Of a stretch of 42,144 nucleotides of DNA, positions 7,413-15,582 are shown in pieces. The stretch spans positions 1 through 42,144 of the forward strand of contig NZ_WEHZ01000038.1 in the NCBI RefSeq assembly GCF_012641745.1, given 5' to 3'. This DNA comes from Pseudoalteromonas peptidolytica. Its GTDB lineage: Bacteria; Pseudomonadota; Gammaproteobacteria; Enterobacterales; Alteromonadaceae. A program made the translations under genes and the position numbers. Numbering within the stretch: the stretch's first letter is position 1; each line of letters opens with the position of its first letter. The notes under the pieces were generated by a model. That model had not been told where the DNA came from, did not search any database, and saw only the letters and a list, made by a program, of their open reading frames with translations.

Positions 7413-10001
7413 GGCCAAAAGGTTATTCTTTGATTCTAGAGACTCAGCAAACCAAAAAAGTTTGTTCTTTGCTCGGGTTACTCCAACGTATGCAACTCGG
7501 TATTTTTCCTCTGTTTGCATACGTGTGTAGCCACCTTTTATATTTGCTATCTGGCACAAAACATCACGTATTGGGTGCCTGTTGGGTGGCACAGCATCAC
7601 CAACCAAGAAAACGGTTTGTGCTTCGAGACCTTTACTGGCGTGAACAGTTAAAACTTTAATTTTTTCTTGTTTCTTCAAGCGCTCTATTGCAGCGTACCA
7701 TGTTTGGTTGCTGCTTTTTTTTGTCAGTCTCCTAGTGGTACAGAGGAGGTAAATAGGGTTGTCAGGTGTTATCTCAGGTTTGTTTGCTTCGACTTCCAGT
7801 AACTGTGCAGCCAATTCGAAATTTATTGCTGATTGGTTCTTTTTATTAATTATAGGGGGGTGTAGCTCAACACATGATAAGGGAGTATCAGCATCAGGCC
7901 TTGCATGTTTGATCTTCTTATCACTTTTAGCGCTCTCAGGCAGTTTTGCAAGTACTCGGGCACCTAAATTGAGTACTTTACTTGAGCACCTGTAGTTACT
8001 CTCTAACTTGACGGGGTGTTCATCGTGAGACAAGTCGAAGCATGACTTGTAATTTAATATGTACTGTGGGGAGCTGCCTCGCCATCCATATATAGATTGG
8101 TTATCATCACCAACACTTATTAATGTACCATCCTGAATTATCTGGTTTTGGTGTAATTGCTTCTTCAACTCATTTAAAAATTTAGCGATTAGGGGGGAAA
8201 TGTCTTGAAATTCATCGATTAGTAAGTGCTGAAGTTTTCCTAATAAGCGAATATCTAACTTGTTATATTCAATATCGCTTGGAGTGCCAAAGCGATGAAA
8301 TACATCGTCAAATGTCGTTAGTTGTTTGCTCTTTAGCCTGTTTATCCATGAAGCATGGAAAAACCGTGCAAGTTTAAGGAAAAGTTGATCTGACTCTGTC
8401 ACTTTACTTCCTGCATTGCTGAATAAGTTTAATTGCTTCTCAGATAAAGCGTATAGTGGTTTACCAATTGAGTAAGAGAAATCGATAAGCTTACTAAATT
8501 CAGAAACAAGTAAACTATCAATTCTATTATCGCTTTTTGCAGGTAAATCTCCCTCGCATACATAACTAAAGTCAGGAACGGGAATGGTATCTACATAGCG
8601 CTCTAATTCGAATTCTTCATACGACAAAAAGCAAAGCAGTGTTTTTATGTCGTCGACAAGGTAATAGTTGGCGCTCCCATTCAACAATACAATCCGCCTG
8701 TAATATTCGACTACACTGGCAACTTGTTTCTTTTCACCAAATGTAACCTTGTTCTTCTGGAGTACTTTATTTTTGACGCTAAGGCAGATTTTTGCGTTAG
8801 TTTTTGGCAAGTGATAGTGATACTGGAAGTGAAATGTTTTGTCAGATAGTATGACCTTTTCAGTTTCGTTAGAAGTGACAAGATATTTTGACATTCTGTT
8901 CAGTATTTCAGAATGTCTTTGTTGCCAGTATTGGGAGCAATACTCAATGTAAGTTTGTTCATAGCCGCGTATCCAGTCACACTTATCACTTACGTCCTTT
9001 TTATTCTCTAATGCTCGCCTACGCTCACCTTCTAGGGAGTATTTGAAGAGTTTATTTATAACTTGACGGAAAGACCTATTTTCAGTGTATAACTCTTTAT
9101 AGAGGGTGACCATTAACACTAACTTTTCTGAAACCTCTTCTGAATTGGTTTGCTCTGCATTACCTTCTTGAGGTTGCATGAGGTTCTCAATGTTTACTCC
9201 ATATGGATCATCATCAGCAGGTTTTTGAGACTTGAATTCGAAAAGTAAAGATCTGGACTTATTACCTAACTTGTTATGAATTTCATAGGCAAGTGAATGA
9301 AATGTTCGCACGACCGCACGGGCGTCGTTATAGGACAGCTCTTGACCAAATTGTCTTAATCTAGCTATTAGGCTATCAATGAACTCGCGTCTGGACTCTA
9401 CGGTGAAAGTACACACTGTAATTTTGTCAAACGGTATATCCATATGCTTGTGTAACAGAATTACTCTGAGGATCAGTGTTGTTGATTTACCGCTACCCGC
9501 ACCAGCTATGACATTGGTTGCTGTATTAGTAGAAAAGAGCATTTTTTCTTGCTCTTCGCTTATTCGAATGAAGTTAGGTTTTTGCTTTGTAGCTTCAATT
9601 TCATTTATTATGCGGACTTCTTCAACAAGCCTTTCTTTGATCGCCTCCATTCTATTTATTTTTTCGCTAGGAACTATAGCTTTGTTTTTCAGCAGTTTAA
9701 CCTCTTTTGGAGCAAACTCAGGTATACCATGAACTTCCCAAATATGTTCCTTCAAGTCCGAAAACCTCTGTTTGTAAGTACTTCTAACAGTTTGGCGTCT
9801 ACGTTTTTCTTGGATAAGCATGTGCTTATGCATATCTTTTTCGTTACTAAACTGTGTTGCTAGCTCTTTAAATTCTCTACGTTTTTTAGTAAATAGGGCT
9901 CTGTGTTTATCTAACGTTTCTTTTAAGTAGATGAGGTTGCTTGGGCTAAATGGACTTAGCAAAGAGTTGGTTTTTCTTCTTTGGGTTTTCTTTTTTGCCA
10001 T
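7386..10001 (-). CDS. SF1A UvrD/Rep/PcrA-like DNA helicase with coiled-coil N-terminus
   Basis: The 871-aa protein has the superfamily-1A helicase motifs in order: Walker A GAGSGKST (residues 167-174), motif Ia CTFTVESRREF, motif II IDEFQD, motif III GDDNQSIYGWRGS, motif IV ESNYRCS, motif V TVHASKGLE and motif VI YVGVTRAKNKL. Such proteins unwind DNA 3' to 5' using ATP. The first ~145 residues are highly charged, Lys/Arg/Glu-rich and probably coiled-coil, an unusual extension. A long insertion separates motifs Ia and II. The start lies 38 bp after the TnsE-like gene on the same strand, so the two probably act together. A stand-alone defence helicase is the alternative. Confidence 0.88.
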   Translation of the reverse strand: MAKKKTQRRKTNSLLSPFSPSNLIYLKETLDKHRALFTKKRREFKELATQFSNEKDMHKHMLIQEKRRRQTVRSTYKQRFSDLKEHIWEVHGIPEFAPKEVKLLKNKAIVPSEKINRMEAIKERLVEEVRIINEIEATKQKPNFIRISEEQEKMLFSTNTATNVIAGAGSGKSTTLILRVILLHKHMDIPFDKITVCTFTVESRREFIDSLIARLRQFGQELSYNDARAVVRTFHSLAYEIHNKLGNKSRSLLFEFKSQKPADDDPYGVNIENLMQPQEGNAEQTNSEEVSEKLVLMVTLYKELYTENRSFRQVINKLFKYSLEGERRRALENKKDVSDKCDWIRGYEQTYIEYCSQYWQQRHSEILNRMSKYLVTSNETEKVILSDKTFHFQYHYHLPKTNAKICLSVKNKVLQKNKVTFGEKKQVASVVEYYRRIVLLNGSANYYLVDDIKTLLCFLSYEEFELERYVDTIPVPDFSYVCEGDLPAKSDNRIDSLLVSEFSKLIDFSYSIGKPLYALSEKQLNLFSNAGSKVTESDQLFLKLARFFHASWINRLKSKQLTTFDDVFHRFGTPSDIEYNKLDIRLLGKLQHLLIDEFQDISPLIAKFLNELKKQLHQNQIIQDGTLISVGDDNQSIYGWRGSSPQYILNYKSCFDLSHDEHPVKLESNYRCSSKVLNLGARVLAKLPESAKSDKKIKHARPDADTPLSCVELHPPIINKKNQSAINFELAAQLLEVEANKPEITPDNPIYLLCTTRRLTKKSSNQTWYAAIERLKKQEKIKVLTVHASKGLEAQTVFLVGDAVPPNRHPIRDVLCQIANIKGGYTRMQTEEKYRVAYVGVTRAKNKLFWFAESLESKNNLLASLFPKSIN

Positions 10002-10039
10002 TGTGTGACTACCTTCAGGTGTGAGTGGTCCCTGAGGGT

Positions 10040-11905
10040 TTAGGTGAATCTAAACCCTAAGTGTTTCTCAATGATGTTCTTTTGTCGGTGAACATAATCA
10101 CCAGATTCGATAGAATCATTTGCAGCATGCCTTAATGACCAACTTTCAACATTAGGAGGCAACTGAGTGTGATCCCACTTCCCTCTATCTTCCGCTGATT
10201 GGCTCAATAAGTTATGTAGATGAAATTCTGAAATGCTGTCTTCATTTCGATCAAGCGCTAATAATATTGCTGGTGTATCTAACTCTATCCATCCTTCCGT
10301 AACTTTGACTACTCTCCTCTCTGCTTCGGCTAAAAAAACGGTTAGTGAGTTTGCAACGGTCAATTTGGCGATAATAGCTCTTCGATGACGATACTTTTCA
10401 TCACCTTTTGCTATAAAGCCAAGTTCTTTGATGTAGTGGATATACTGCCATGTAGAAGTTTTACCAGATCCCAAATATGTTGTTGGAAAGTAAGAGTGAT
10501 TACGCTCCTCTTTGCCAAGATTACCATAGACGCTGATGATTTCAGTATTTGTGACCCTCGGACAGTTGGATAGCTCACTGAGCAGTTGTGAGAATAATGC
10601 AAGACGGCAAAGCTTTTCCCTAAATTTATACTTATTTTTATGCTTTTGCTCTAGAGAAGGTGGAATAAAGCTAATTGGTACGGTTCTACCCCGACCATCA
10701 CCATCTCCTGTATTGCCGCCATTAAGATCATCATCACTAGGCAAAGGCGATGATTTTGAACTTTCATCCAAATGGTCTTTTTGTCTTTCTTTCTCGATAC
10801 TCTTATTCATCAAATCTGGGAACTGAGTAACAGCTCTCCCTTCGACAAGAAGATCATCTATGTTACTTCTTGGTTCACTTTCTGGATGCAAATCAATATC
10901 ATTTTTTTCAGGAGGTGGCTTGGGCCTGCTTTTAGGTGGAGTTCCATTATTTTTTCCACCCAAAGGTGGTTTCTTTATTGGGTTTTTATCACCAGGATTA
11001 TCTCTAAAGTATGTAAGTGACGTAAACGGATAACTGGCAGTGCAACTTAAAATATCATAAACAATGAATACGTGCCCTTTTTTAGAAGCTAGAGGACACC
11101 ATTTTCCATACACGTCTAATGTTGTCTCACCTTGGAAGGGAAATGATAGCTTTGGGCTAATATTTCTTTTGTTTGTATTTTGCAGTGATAAACCTTCACT
11201 GAGCTTTCTTACTGCTTTTGCTGCCACATCATCGAAAGCGAGCCTTGCAATTTCCGAAGCTGCAGAATCAGGAGTCCACTTTTTTAACAAAATGAACGCA
11301 TGCCCGTCATTGTCAATATATGACTGCGTGGGATCGTATAGTGAGTTGAACTGCAAGCCAAATTTGAATAACTGCTGAAAAACATATTGAGACCTAGCAA
11401 AATAAGCCTGCAGAAGCACATAGTGAGGGAAGATAACTATGTTGCCTTCGTCTATTTCTACAAATTCGCAGTGAACTTTTGTCGCGTTTCCATGATATGG
11501 GTGGTGGGGAAACGGAAGTAAAAATTCATCGAGGTTGCCTTTGGCGCCTGCTGTGGCTGTATAGGTTAACTCTGAATTTATAGTTACATCGAACTTCTCG
11601 CGCATTTTATCTGAATGTGACAGTAAAACTCGCTTTCCTTTATGCCAAACATCACCCAACCTAAGAATTCTGAGGTAACTTACAGGCACAGTAACGATAT
11701 TAGACTGTTTAAAATCTGTAGAAAACTTATAATTTAGGCTATCAGGGGTTGGCTGCTCGATAAATGGAGATAAGTAGACGTCAACAAGTGGCTCGCTTCT
11801 GCGCTGACCTGATTTGTCCTCGTAACTTAGATAGCCAAACCAATCCACTCGCCAATATCGGCTATCGTAATTTGTTAGTGCATTAATATTAAAACCAGAA
11901 ACCAT
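10040..11905 (-). CDS. Probable distant TnsE homologue
   Basis: The 621-aa product has no standard enzyme motif. From memory it follows the layout of Tn7 TnsE: an N-terminal beta-rich region starting YWRVDWFGYLSY (residues 17-28); a segment IFPHYVLLQAYFARSQYVFQ (158-177) resembling the part of TnsE that reads like LARSLFLINSYF; a Pro/Asp/Ser-rich linker (about 305-415); and a C-terminal alpha/beta domain (425-620) ending in a basic helix. TnsE directs Tn7 into discontinuously replicating DNA by binding the sliding clamp. Position beside a complete tnsABC-tniQ set supports this reading. The similarity is weak and was judged by eye, so a novel cargo protein paired with the helicase remains possible. 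Confidence 0.5.
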   Translation of the reverse strand: MVSGFNINALTNYDSRYWRVDWFGYLSYEDKSGQRRSEPLVDVYLSPFIEQPTPDSLNYKFSTDFKQSNIVTVPVSYLRILRLGDVWHKGKRVLLSHSDKMREKFDVTINSELTYTATAGAKGNLDEFLLPFPHHPYHGNATKVHCEFVEIDEGNIVIFPHYVLLQAYFARSQYVFQQLFKFGLQFNSLYDPTQSYIDNDGHAFILLKKWTPDSAASEIARLAFDDVAAKAVRKLSEGLSLQNTNKRNISPKLSFPFQGETTLDVYGKWCPLASKKGHVFIVYDILSCTASYPFTSLTYFRDNPGDKNPIKKPPLGGKNNGTPPKSRPKPPPEKNDIDLHPESEPRSNIDDLLVEGRAVTQFPDLMNKSIEKERQKDHLDESSKSSPLPSDDDLNGGNTGDGDGRGRTVPISFIPPSLEQKHKNKYKFREKLCRLALFSQLLSELSNCPRVTNTEIISVYGNLGKEERNHSYFPTTYLGSGKTSTWQYIHYIKELGFIAKGDEKYRHRRAIIAKLTVANSLTVFLAEAERRVVKVTEGWIELDTPAILLALDRNEDSISEFHLHNLLSQSAEDRGKWDHTQLPPNVESWSLRHAANDSIESGDYVHRQKNIIEKHLGFRFT

Positions 11906-12263
11906 AATATCCTTATTTACACAAAATTAAACGCATGTAAACTTAACTGGAACACCATAGTGATGTAGTTCTACATTAATTGCTAGTTAATTTTTGATTT
12001 CTAGTGAAAAAGGCTTGATTTTATTTTGGGTTGCAGCTCTGAGATGTTGATTAAACGTATTGATAATCCCAGCTATGCCCTTGGGATGGAAATAGCATGG
12101 TGGAGTTCATTTAAAAGTTATTTCTCAACAGGTGTAGTAAATAAGCTAGTAATTGAACCAAATTACGAAGTAAATAATGAGTACACACCGTCGAAGGTTT
12201 ATTCAGTGGGAAATTGGTCAACAGCTTGCTGACCAAACTGTAAGGTAAATTAATGAGGAACAT
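11906..12263. other. Divergent intergenic region with a palindrome
   Basis: This is the control region between the minus-strand TnsE-like/helicase operon and the plus-strand GNAT gene. It contains the perfect palindrome ATGTAGTTCTACAT (11963-11976), followed by an AT-rich imperfect inverted repeat (ATTAATTGCTAGTTAAT). A short open frame at 12044-12232 (62 aa from ATG, containing ALGMEIAWWSSFKSYF) has no ribosome-binding site I trust and no recognisable relative; it may be a small gene or a remnant. Confidence 0.4.
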
Positions 12264-12716
12264 ATGCAAGTACAAGAGTACAAGGAACACAACTTTAGAT
12301 TGCTGATTTGCTCTGAATCTGATCGCTTTGAAATTGAAAGACTTTCTCCTATAGAGCACATAGGTTATTTGCAGATGTATGATAGAGATGGTCGGCTTGA
12401 GATCCGAGACCTCTGGATTAACGAAGAACCAGAAGACTTTAGAGGTAAGGGGTTCGGTTCAATTTTAATCGAACATGCATTTGAATATGCTAAAGAAAAG
12501 CGCATGGACTATATATTTGGGCATACTCAAAAAGATGACTATCGAGTACACCGATTCTACGAAAAGTGTGGTTTTAAGGTTTTTATTGACAATAGATATG
12601 ATAGGGCGTGGTTTCTTTACCCATCAAATGGTGGCCTCATGAATACGCCTGATTTCGACCAATTGGCGAAGTTAGGTGGTTTGGGCAATGAATTAGGTAT
12701 TTATGAATTCAACTAA
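12264..12716 (+). CDS. GNAT-family N-acetyltransferase
   Basis: The 150-aa product has the GNAT acetyl-CoA-binding signature RGKGFGSILIEHA (about residues 60-72) after the beta strand LEIRDLWINEE, and the typical ending VHRFYEKCGFKVFI (about 93-106). GNAT enzymes transfer an acetyl group to an amine. The substrate cannot be told from sequence; similar small GNATs act on aminoglycosides, protein N-termini, or toxin targets. GAGGAA sits four bases before the ATG. The gene lies 17 bp before the nuclease gene and may share its transcript. No antitoxin partner is visible. Confidence 0.85.
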   Translation: MQVQEYKEHNFRLLICSESDRFEIERLSPIEHIGYLQMYDRDGRLEIRDLWINEEPEDFRGKGFGSILIEHAFEYAKEKRMDYIFGHTQKDDYRVHRFYEKCGFKVFIDNRYDRAWFLYPSNGGLMNTPDFDQLAKLGGLGNELGIYEFN

Positions 12717-12733
12717 AAGCTGAGAATAACAGG

Positions 12734-13474
12734 ATGATTAAAAATTCACTGATGTCATGGGTATTATTGACCGTTAGCCATTTCTCAATTGCAGAAGAAA
12801 CATGGCGCGGGTTAGTTGTTGAGCAGGAAAATAGGTGTTCACCTTATAACAAAAAAGCCCAATACCCTTATCCTCAAAGTGTCGAGGATGAGATTGTTGC
12901 TAGTATGGGGGGAGTGGTTTATGGGCCATATACTGGTTCCTATTTTGAGTCGGATACCGATACGGACATAGAGCACATAGTCGCAGCTAGTGAAGGTCAT
13001 GATAGTGGCTTATGTGCCGCGTCAAATGAAATGCGCGTGCAGTTTGCTACAGACTTGCTCAATTTAACATTGGCGGCGCCGATAGTGAATCGATGCAATA
13101 TTGGTGGAAAGTGTGGTTATGATGCTGGTGAGTGGATGCCAGAAAAAAATCAGTGTTGGTTTGCTAGTAGAGTGCTTCAAATTAAAACCAAGTACAGTCT
13201 AAGTGTTGATAGAAATGAAGCTGAAGTTTTAGAGAGAACTCTATCCGCATGTAGTTCATTTGAAATGATATTCTACCCTCACTCTGGGCTTAGCAATTCA
13301 GACCAAGAAGGTGATGAACAAGGAAGTCCCTTAGAAATGTATGATGACAATAAGAATGGTCGTATAAGCTGTTCTGAAGCTAAAAATCACAAGATTACGC
13401 CAGTATTTAGCCAACATCCAGCTTATAAGTTCATGAAGGACGCTGATGGAGATGGTGTAGTATGTGAGAACTAA
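12734..13474 (+). CDS. Exported HNH (DUF1524/GmrSD-C-like) nuclease with Excalibur-like tail
   Basis: The 246-aa protein starts with a signal peptide (cleavage probably near SIAEE, residue 20). It then has an HNH-type core with TDIEHIVAASEGHDSG (about 75-90) as the histidine motif and DLLNLTLAAPIVNRCN (about 108-123) as the asparagine-containing second motif, followed by GEWMPEKNQCWFA. The C-terminus has an EF-hand-like DDNKNGRISCSEA and an Excalibur-like DADGDGVVCEN ending, a probable calcium-binding module. Six or more cysteines suggest disulphides, consistent with export. Known relatives are extracellular or periplasmic endonucleases. It may degrade incoming DNA or serve nutrient scavenging; being cargo, defence is a reasonable guess. 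Confidence 0.8.
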   Translation: MIKNSLMSWVLLTVSHFSIAEETWRGLVVEQENRCSPYNKKAQYPYPQSVEDEIVASMGGVVYGPYTGSYFESDTDTDIEHIVAASEGHDSGLCAASNEMRVQFATDLLNLTLAAPIVNRCNIGGKCGYDAGEWMPEKNQCWFASRVLQIKTKYSLSVDRNEAEVLERTLSACSSFEMIFYPHSGLSNSDQEGDEQGSPLEMYDDNKNGRISCSEAKNHKITPVFSQHPAYKFMKDADGDGVVCEN

Positions 13475-13569
13475 GCCTACATTACAATTTAGCCAAATCA
13501 AAAAGCTTTCTCAAAATTCAGAGGGCGCTTTTTACGCAGTGAATTTTTTAGGCTGTGAAGCTGTACTAA

Positions 13570-13722
13570 AACTGGGGCAGTCACAGATATGAACAAAAGG
13601 GTAAGCGGTACAAAGCAGCACTAGATTTAGAACCCACCAGAAAATTTATTAATTACTTATACGAAAGGTTGAAAAATAAGCAGCCTGCCTTTATTACAAT
13701 TGTTACGGGCATAGGATCATAG
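13570..13722 (+). pseudogene. Coding remnant of an unrecognised gene
   Basis: A start-less frame of 50 codons reads GKRYKAALDLEPTRKFIN and continues to TIVTGIGS before a TAG at 13720-13722. The residue composition looks protein-like, but there is no start codon with a ribosome-binding site, and a stop lies directly upstream. I interpret it as the C-terminal scrap of a gene lost when the following operon arrived; chance open frame is the alternative. Confidence 0.3.
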
Positions 13723-13758
13723 CACTAAATATGAATTATCTTATATTTGAGAGGGAAA

Positions 13759-14382
13759 GTGGCTTCAGACTTAAAATCAGCGAATAACCCAAAGATAACA
13801 GCATTGTTAACAGTGGTGATCTTTTTATGTGCGGGGGCTCAATACAGTTTTGCTGTGATACCAGCGTGGGAGGAAGCTCTTATAACTGGCGCTTTGAGCT
13901 TGGGCTTTTCGGCTTTTTTAGTGCTATTAACGAACCTAACTCCACATAACCTTAAGCATAAGTTGGTTTTTACCCGTTTATCAAATGAGATGCCAGCATG
14001 TCGAGTTGATGAGCTATGTAAAAAAGACATAAGAGTTTCATTCGAAGATGTATGCACTAGATGGCCAAGCGTATTCGAGGATTCACTCTGCCCTTCTGAG
14101 AGAAATAGCCGTTGGTATAAAGAAATTTATAAACCAGTTCTTAACGAAAAATCTGTTACTCAGGCACATCGAGACTTCCTTTTATACCGTGATGTTTTTT
14201 CTGCGCTCTTTGTCATGCTTGTGGTGGCCATTACTTGGGGCGTATGGGGGGAGATAGAGTTTGTAGGTACAATTAATACAGCAGTGTATTACATTCTAAT
14301 TGGCTCATCGCTCTTAACTCTTATCGCTGCTCGAAACAGCGGAAACAGGCTTGTAATGAATGCTGTTGCGGCAGCTTTATAA
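13759..14382 (+). CDS. Four-TM membrane protein, first gene of the E2-E1-JAB operon
   Basis: I do not recognise the family. Two membrane helices lie near residues 10-30 and 37-60; a soluble stretch of about 95 residues with several cysteines and a WYKEIYKPV motif follows; then two more helices lie near 143-163 and 172-190. The ending is alanine-rich (NAVAAAL). I chose the GTG at 13759 because GAGAGGG lies immediately upstream; a TTG at 13747 is the alternative. It is 18 bp from the first MBL gene and clearly in the same operon. In bacterial defence operons, small multi-TM proteins often act as membrane-damaging effectors, which is the role I would infer. Confidence 0.75.
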   Translation: MASDLKSANNPKITALLTVVIFLCAGAQYSFAVIPAWEEALITGALSLGFSAFLVLLTNLTPHNLKHKLVFTRLSNEMPACRVDELCKKDIRVSFEDVCTRWPSVFEDSLCPSERNSRWYKEIYKPVLNEKSVTQAHRDFLLYRDVFSALFVMLVVAITWGVWGEIEFVGTINTAVYYILIGSSLLTLIAARNSGNRLVMNAVAAAL

Positions 14383-14400
14383 AATAGTAAGGAATAATAA

Positions 14401-15582
14401 ATGGGCGCAAAAATAACGTTTTTTCCAGTCGATAATGGTGATATGACACTGATCCAGTTAGCAAATGATGAGAAGGCTTCGTTATTAATTGACTGCAACA
14501 TTAGGGCTGCTGCTGATGATCCGAATGAAAAGGCCCCCGATGTTGCTAAAAAGCTAAGGGAAAAGATAAAAGTAGACAGCGATAATCGACCATATGTAGA
14601 CGCTATGCTATTGAGCCACCCAGACAAAGATCACTGTTTAGGCTTAGAAAAACACTTTTGGCTTGATTCACTGGACAAGTATTCTGATGACAATAAACCA
14701 CAAGAAGAAAAACGAATTGTAATACGGCAGCTATGGTCATCCCCTATGGTATTTAGACGGGCTTCTAAAAGTGAACCTCTTTGTAGCGATGCGAAAGCAT
14801 TTAATAAGGAAGCTAGAAGACGAGTAAAAGAGAATCGGAGTAATAAATTTCAAGTTCCAAACGGGGATCGGATCTTAATTCTTGGAGAAGACGAAAATGG
14901 TAAAACGGATGATCTAGGGCCAATTCTAAAAAAGGTCGGTAATGTTATTTATGGGATTAACGGAACTGCCACTGATTACCTTTCTTCAAAGTTACTTGGG
15001 CCTTTGAGTTTGCAAGATGAAGAAACCGAAGAGAAGCTTTCAAAAAATAACTCCAGTGTAATTATTAATTTCCATGTTAAATCATCTGAATATAGCTCCA
15101 AGTTGAGTCGATTTTTAGCTGGAGGGGATGCTGGAGTGGTTATCTGGGAGAAGATTTGGGCTGAATACAATAGTGCAGATTTAGAGTATGATTTATTACT
15201 TGCTCCGCACCACTGCTCATGGAGATCTTTATCACATGATAGCTGGTCGAAAAAAAAGGAAGAGGCGAAGGTTTCCCCTGATGCAAAAGCAGCTCTTAGT
15301 CAGTGTCTTGATGATGCGATTATAGTCTCAAGTAGTAAACCTATAGAAGATGATGATAACGATCCACCTTGTATCAGAGCAAAGAGAGAATACAAAGATA
15401 TTTTGAGAGATGTTAAAGGTATATTTAAGTGTACTGGAGAAGAGCCTAATAGAACTGCACCTAAACCGTTAGTTGTTGAGGCAACGAATACTGGATTTAA
15501 ATTATGTATTGCAGCAGCTTCAGTTTCAATGGCGACTGCGGCGACGACGCCTCCTCGAGCAGGTTCAAATGACAAAAAGTGA
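14401..15582 (+). CDS. Metallo-beta-lactamase-fold protein, ComEC-like, with A/T-rich tail
   Basis: The 393-aa protein has an MBL-type metal site: SHPDKDH (residues 72-78, HxDxDH form), GGDAG (D243) and APHH (H270/H271). The closest general type is the ComEC/Rec2 C-terminal hydrolase family, whose members act as nucleases or phosphodiesterases. An insertion of about 150 residues lies between the first two motifs. The C-terminus is odd: a small-residue stretch (AAASVSMATAATTPPRAG) followed by SNDKK. AAGGAA precedes the ATG by eight bases. It overlaps the E2-E1-JAB gene by 14 bp, indicating translational coupling. Confidence 0.85.
   Translation: MGAKITFFPVDNGDMTLIQLANDEKASLLIDCNIRAAADDPNEKAPDVAKKLREKIKVDSDNRPYVDAMLLSHPDKDHCLGLEKHFWLDSLDKYSDDNKPQEEKRIVIRQLWSSPMVFRRASKSEPLCSDAKAFNKEARRRVKENRSNKFQVPNGDRILILGEDENGKTDDLGPILKKVGNVIYGINGTATDYLSSKLLGPLSLQDEETEEKLSKNNSSVIINFHVKSSEYSSKLSRFLAGGDAGVVIWEKIWAEYNSADLEYDLLLAPHHCSWRSLSHDSWSKKKEEAKVSPDAKAALSQCLDDAIIVSSSKPIEDDDNDPPCIRAKREYKDILRDVKGIFKCTGEEPNRTAPKPLVVEATNTGFKLCIAAASVSMATAATTPPRAGSNDKK

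Noticed and set aside
15473..15568. Longer N-terminus for the E2-E1-JAB protein
   Set aside because: The extra 32 residues overlap the MBL 1 coding region, are Arg/Gln-rich out-of-frame sequence, and the ATG at 15569 has a ribosome-binding site and begins the E2-like domain.
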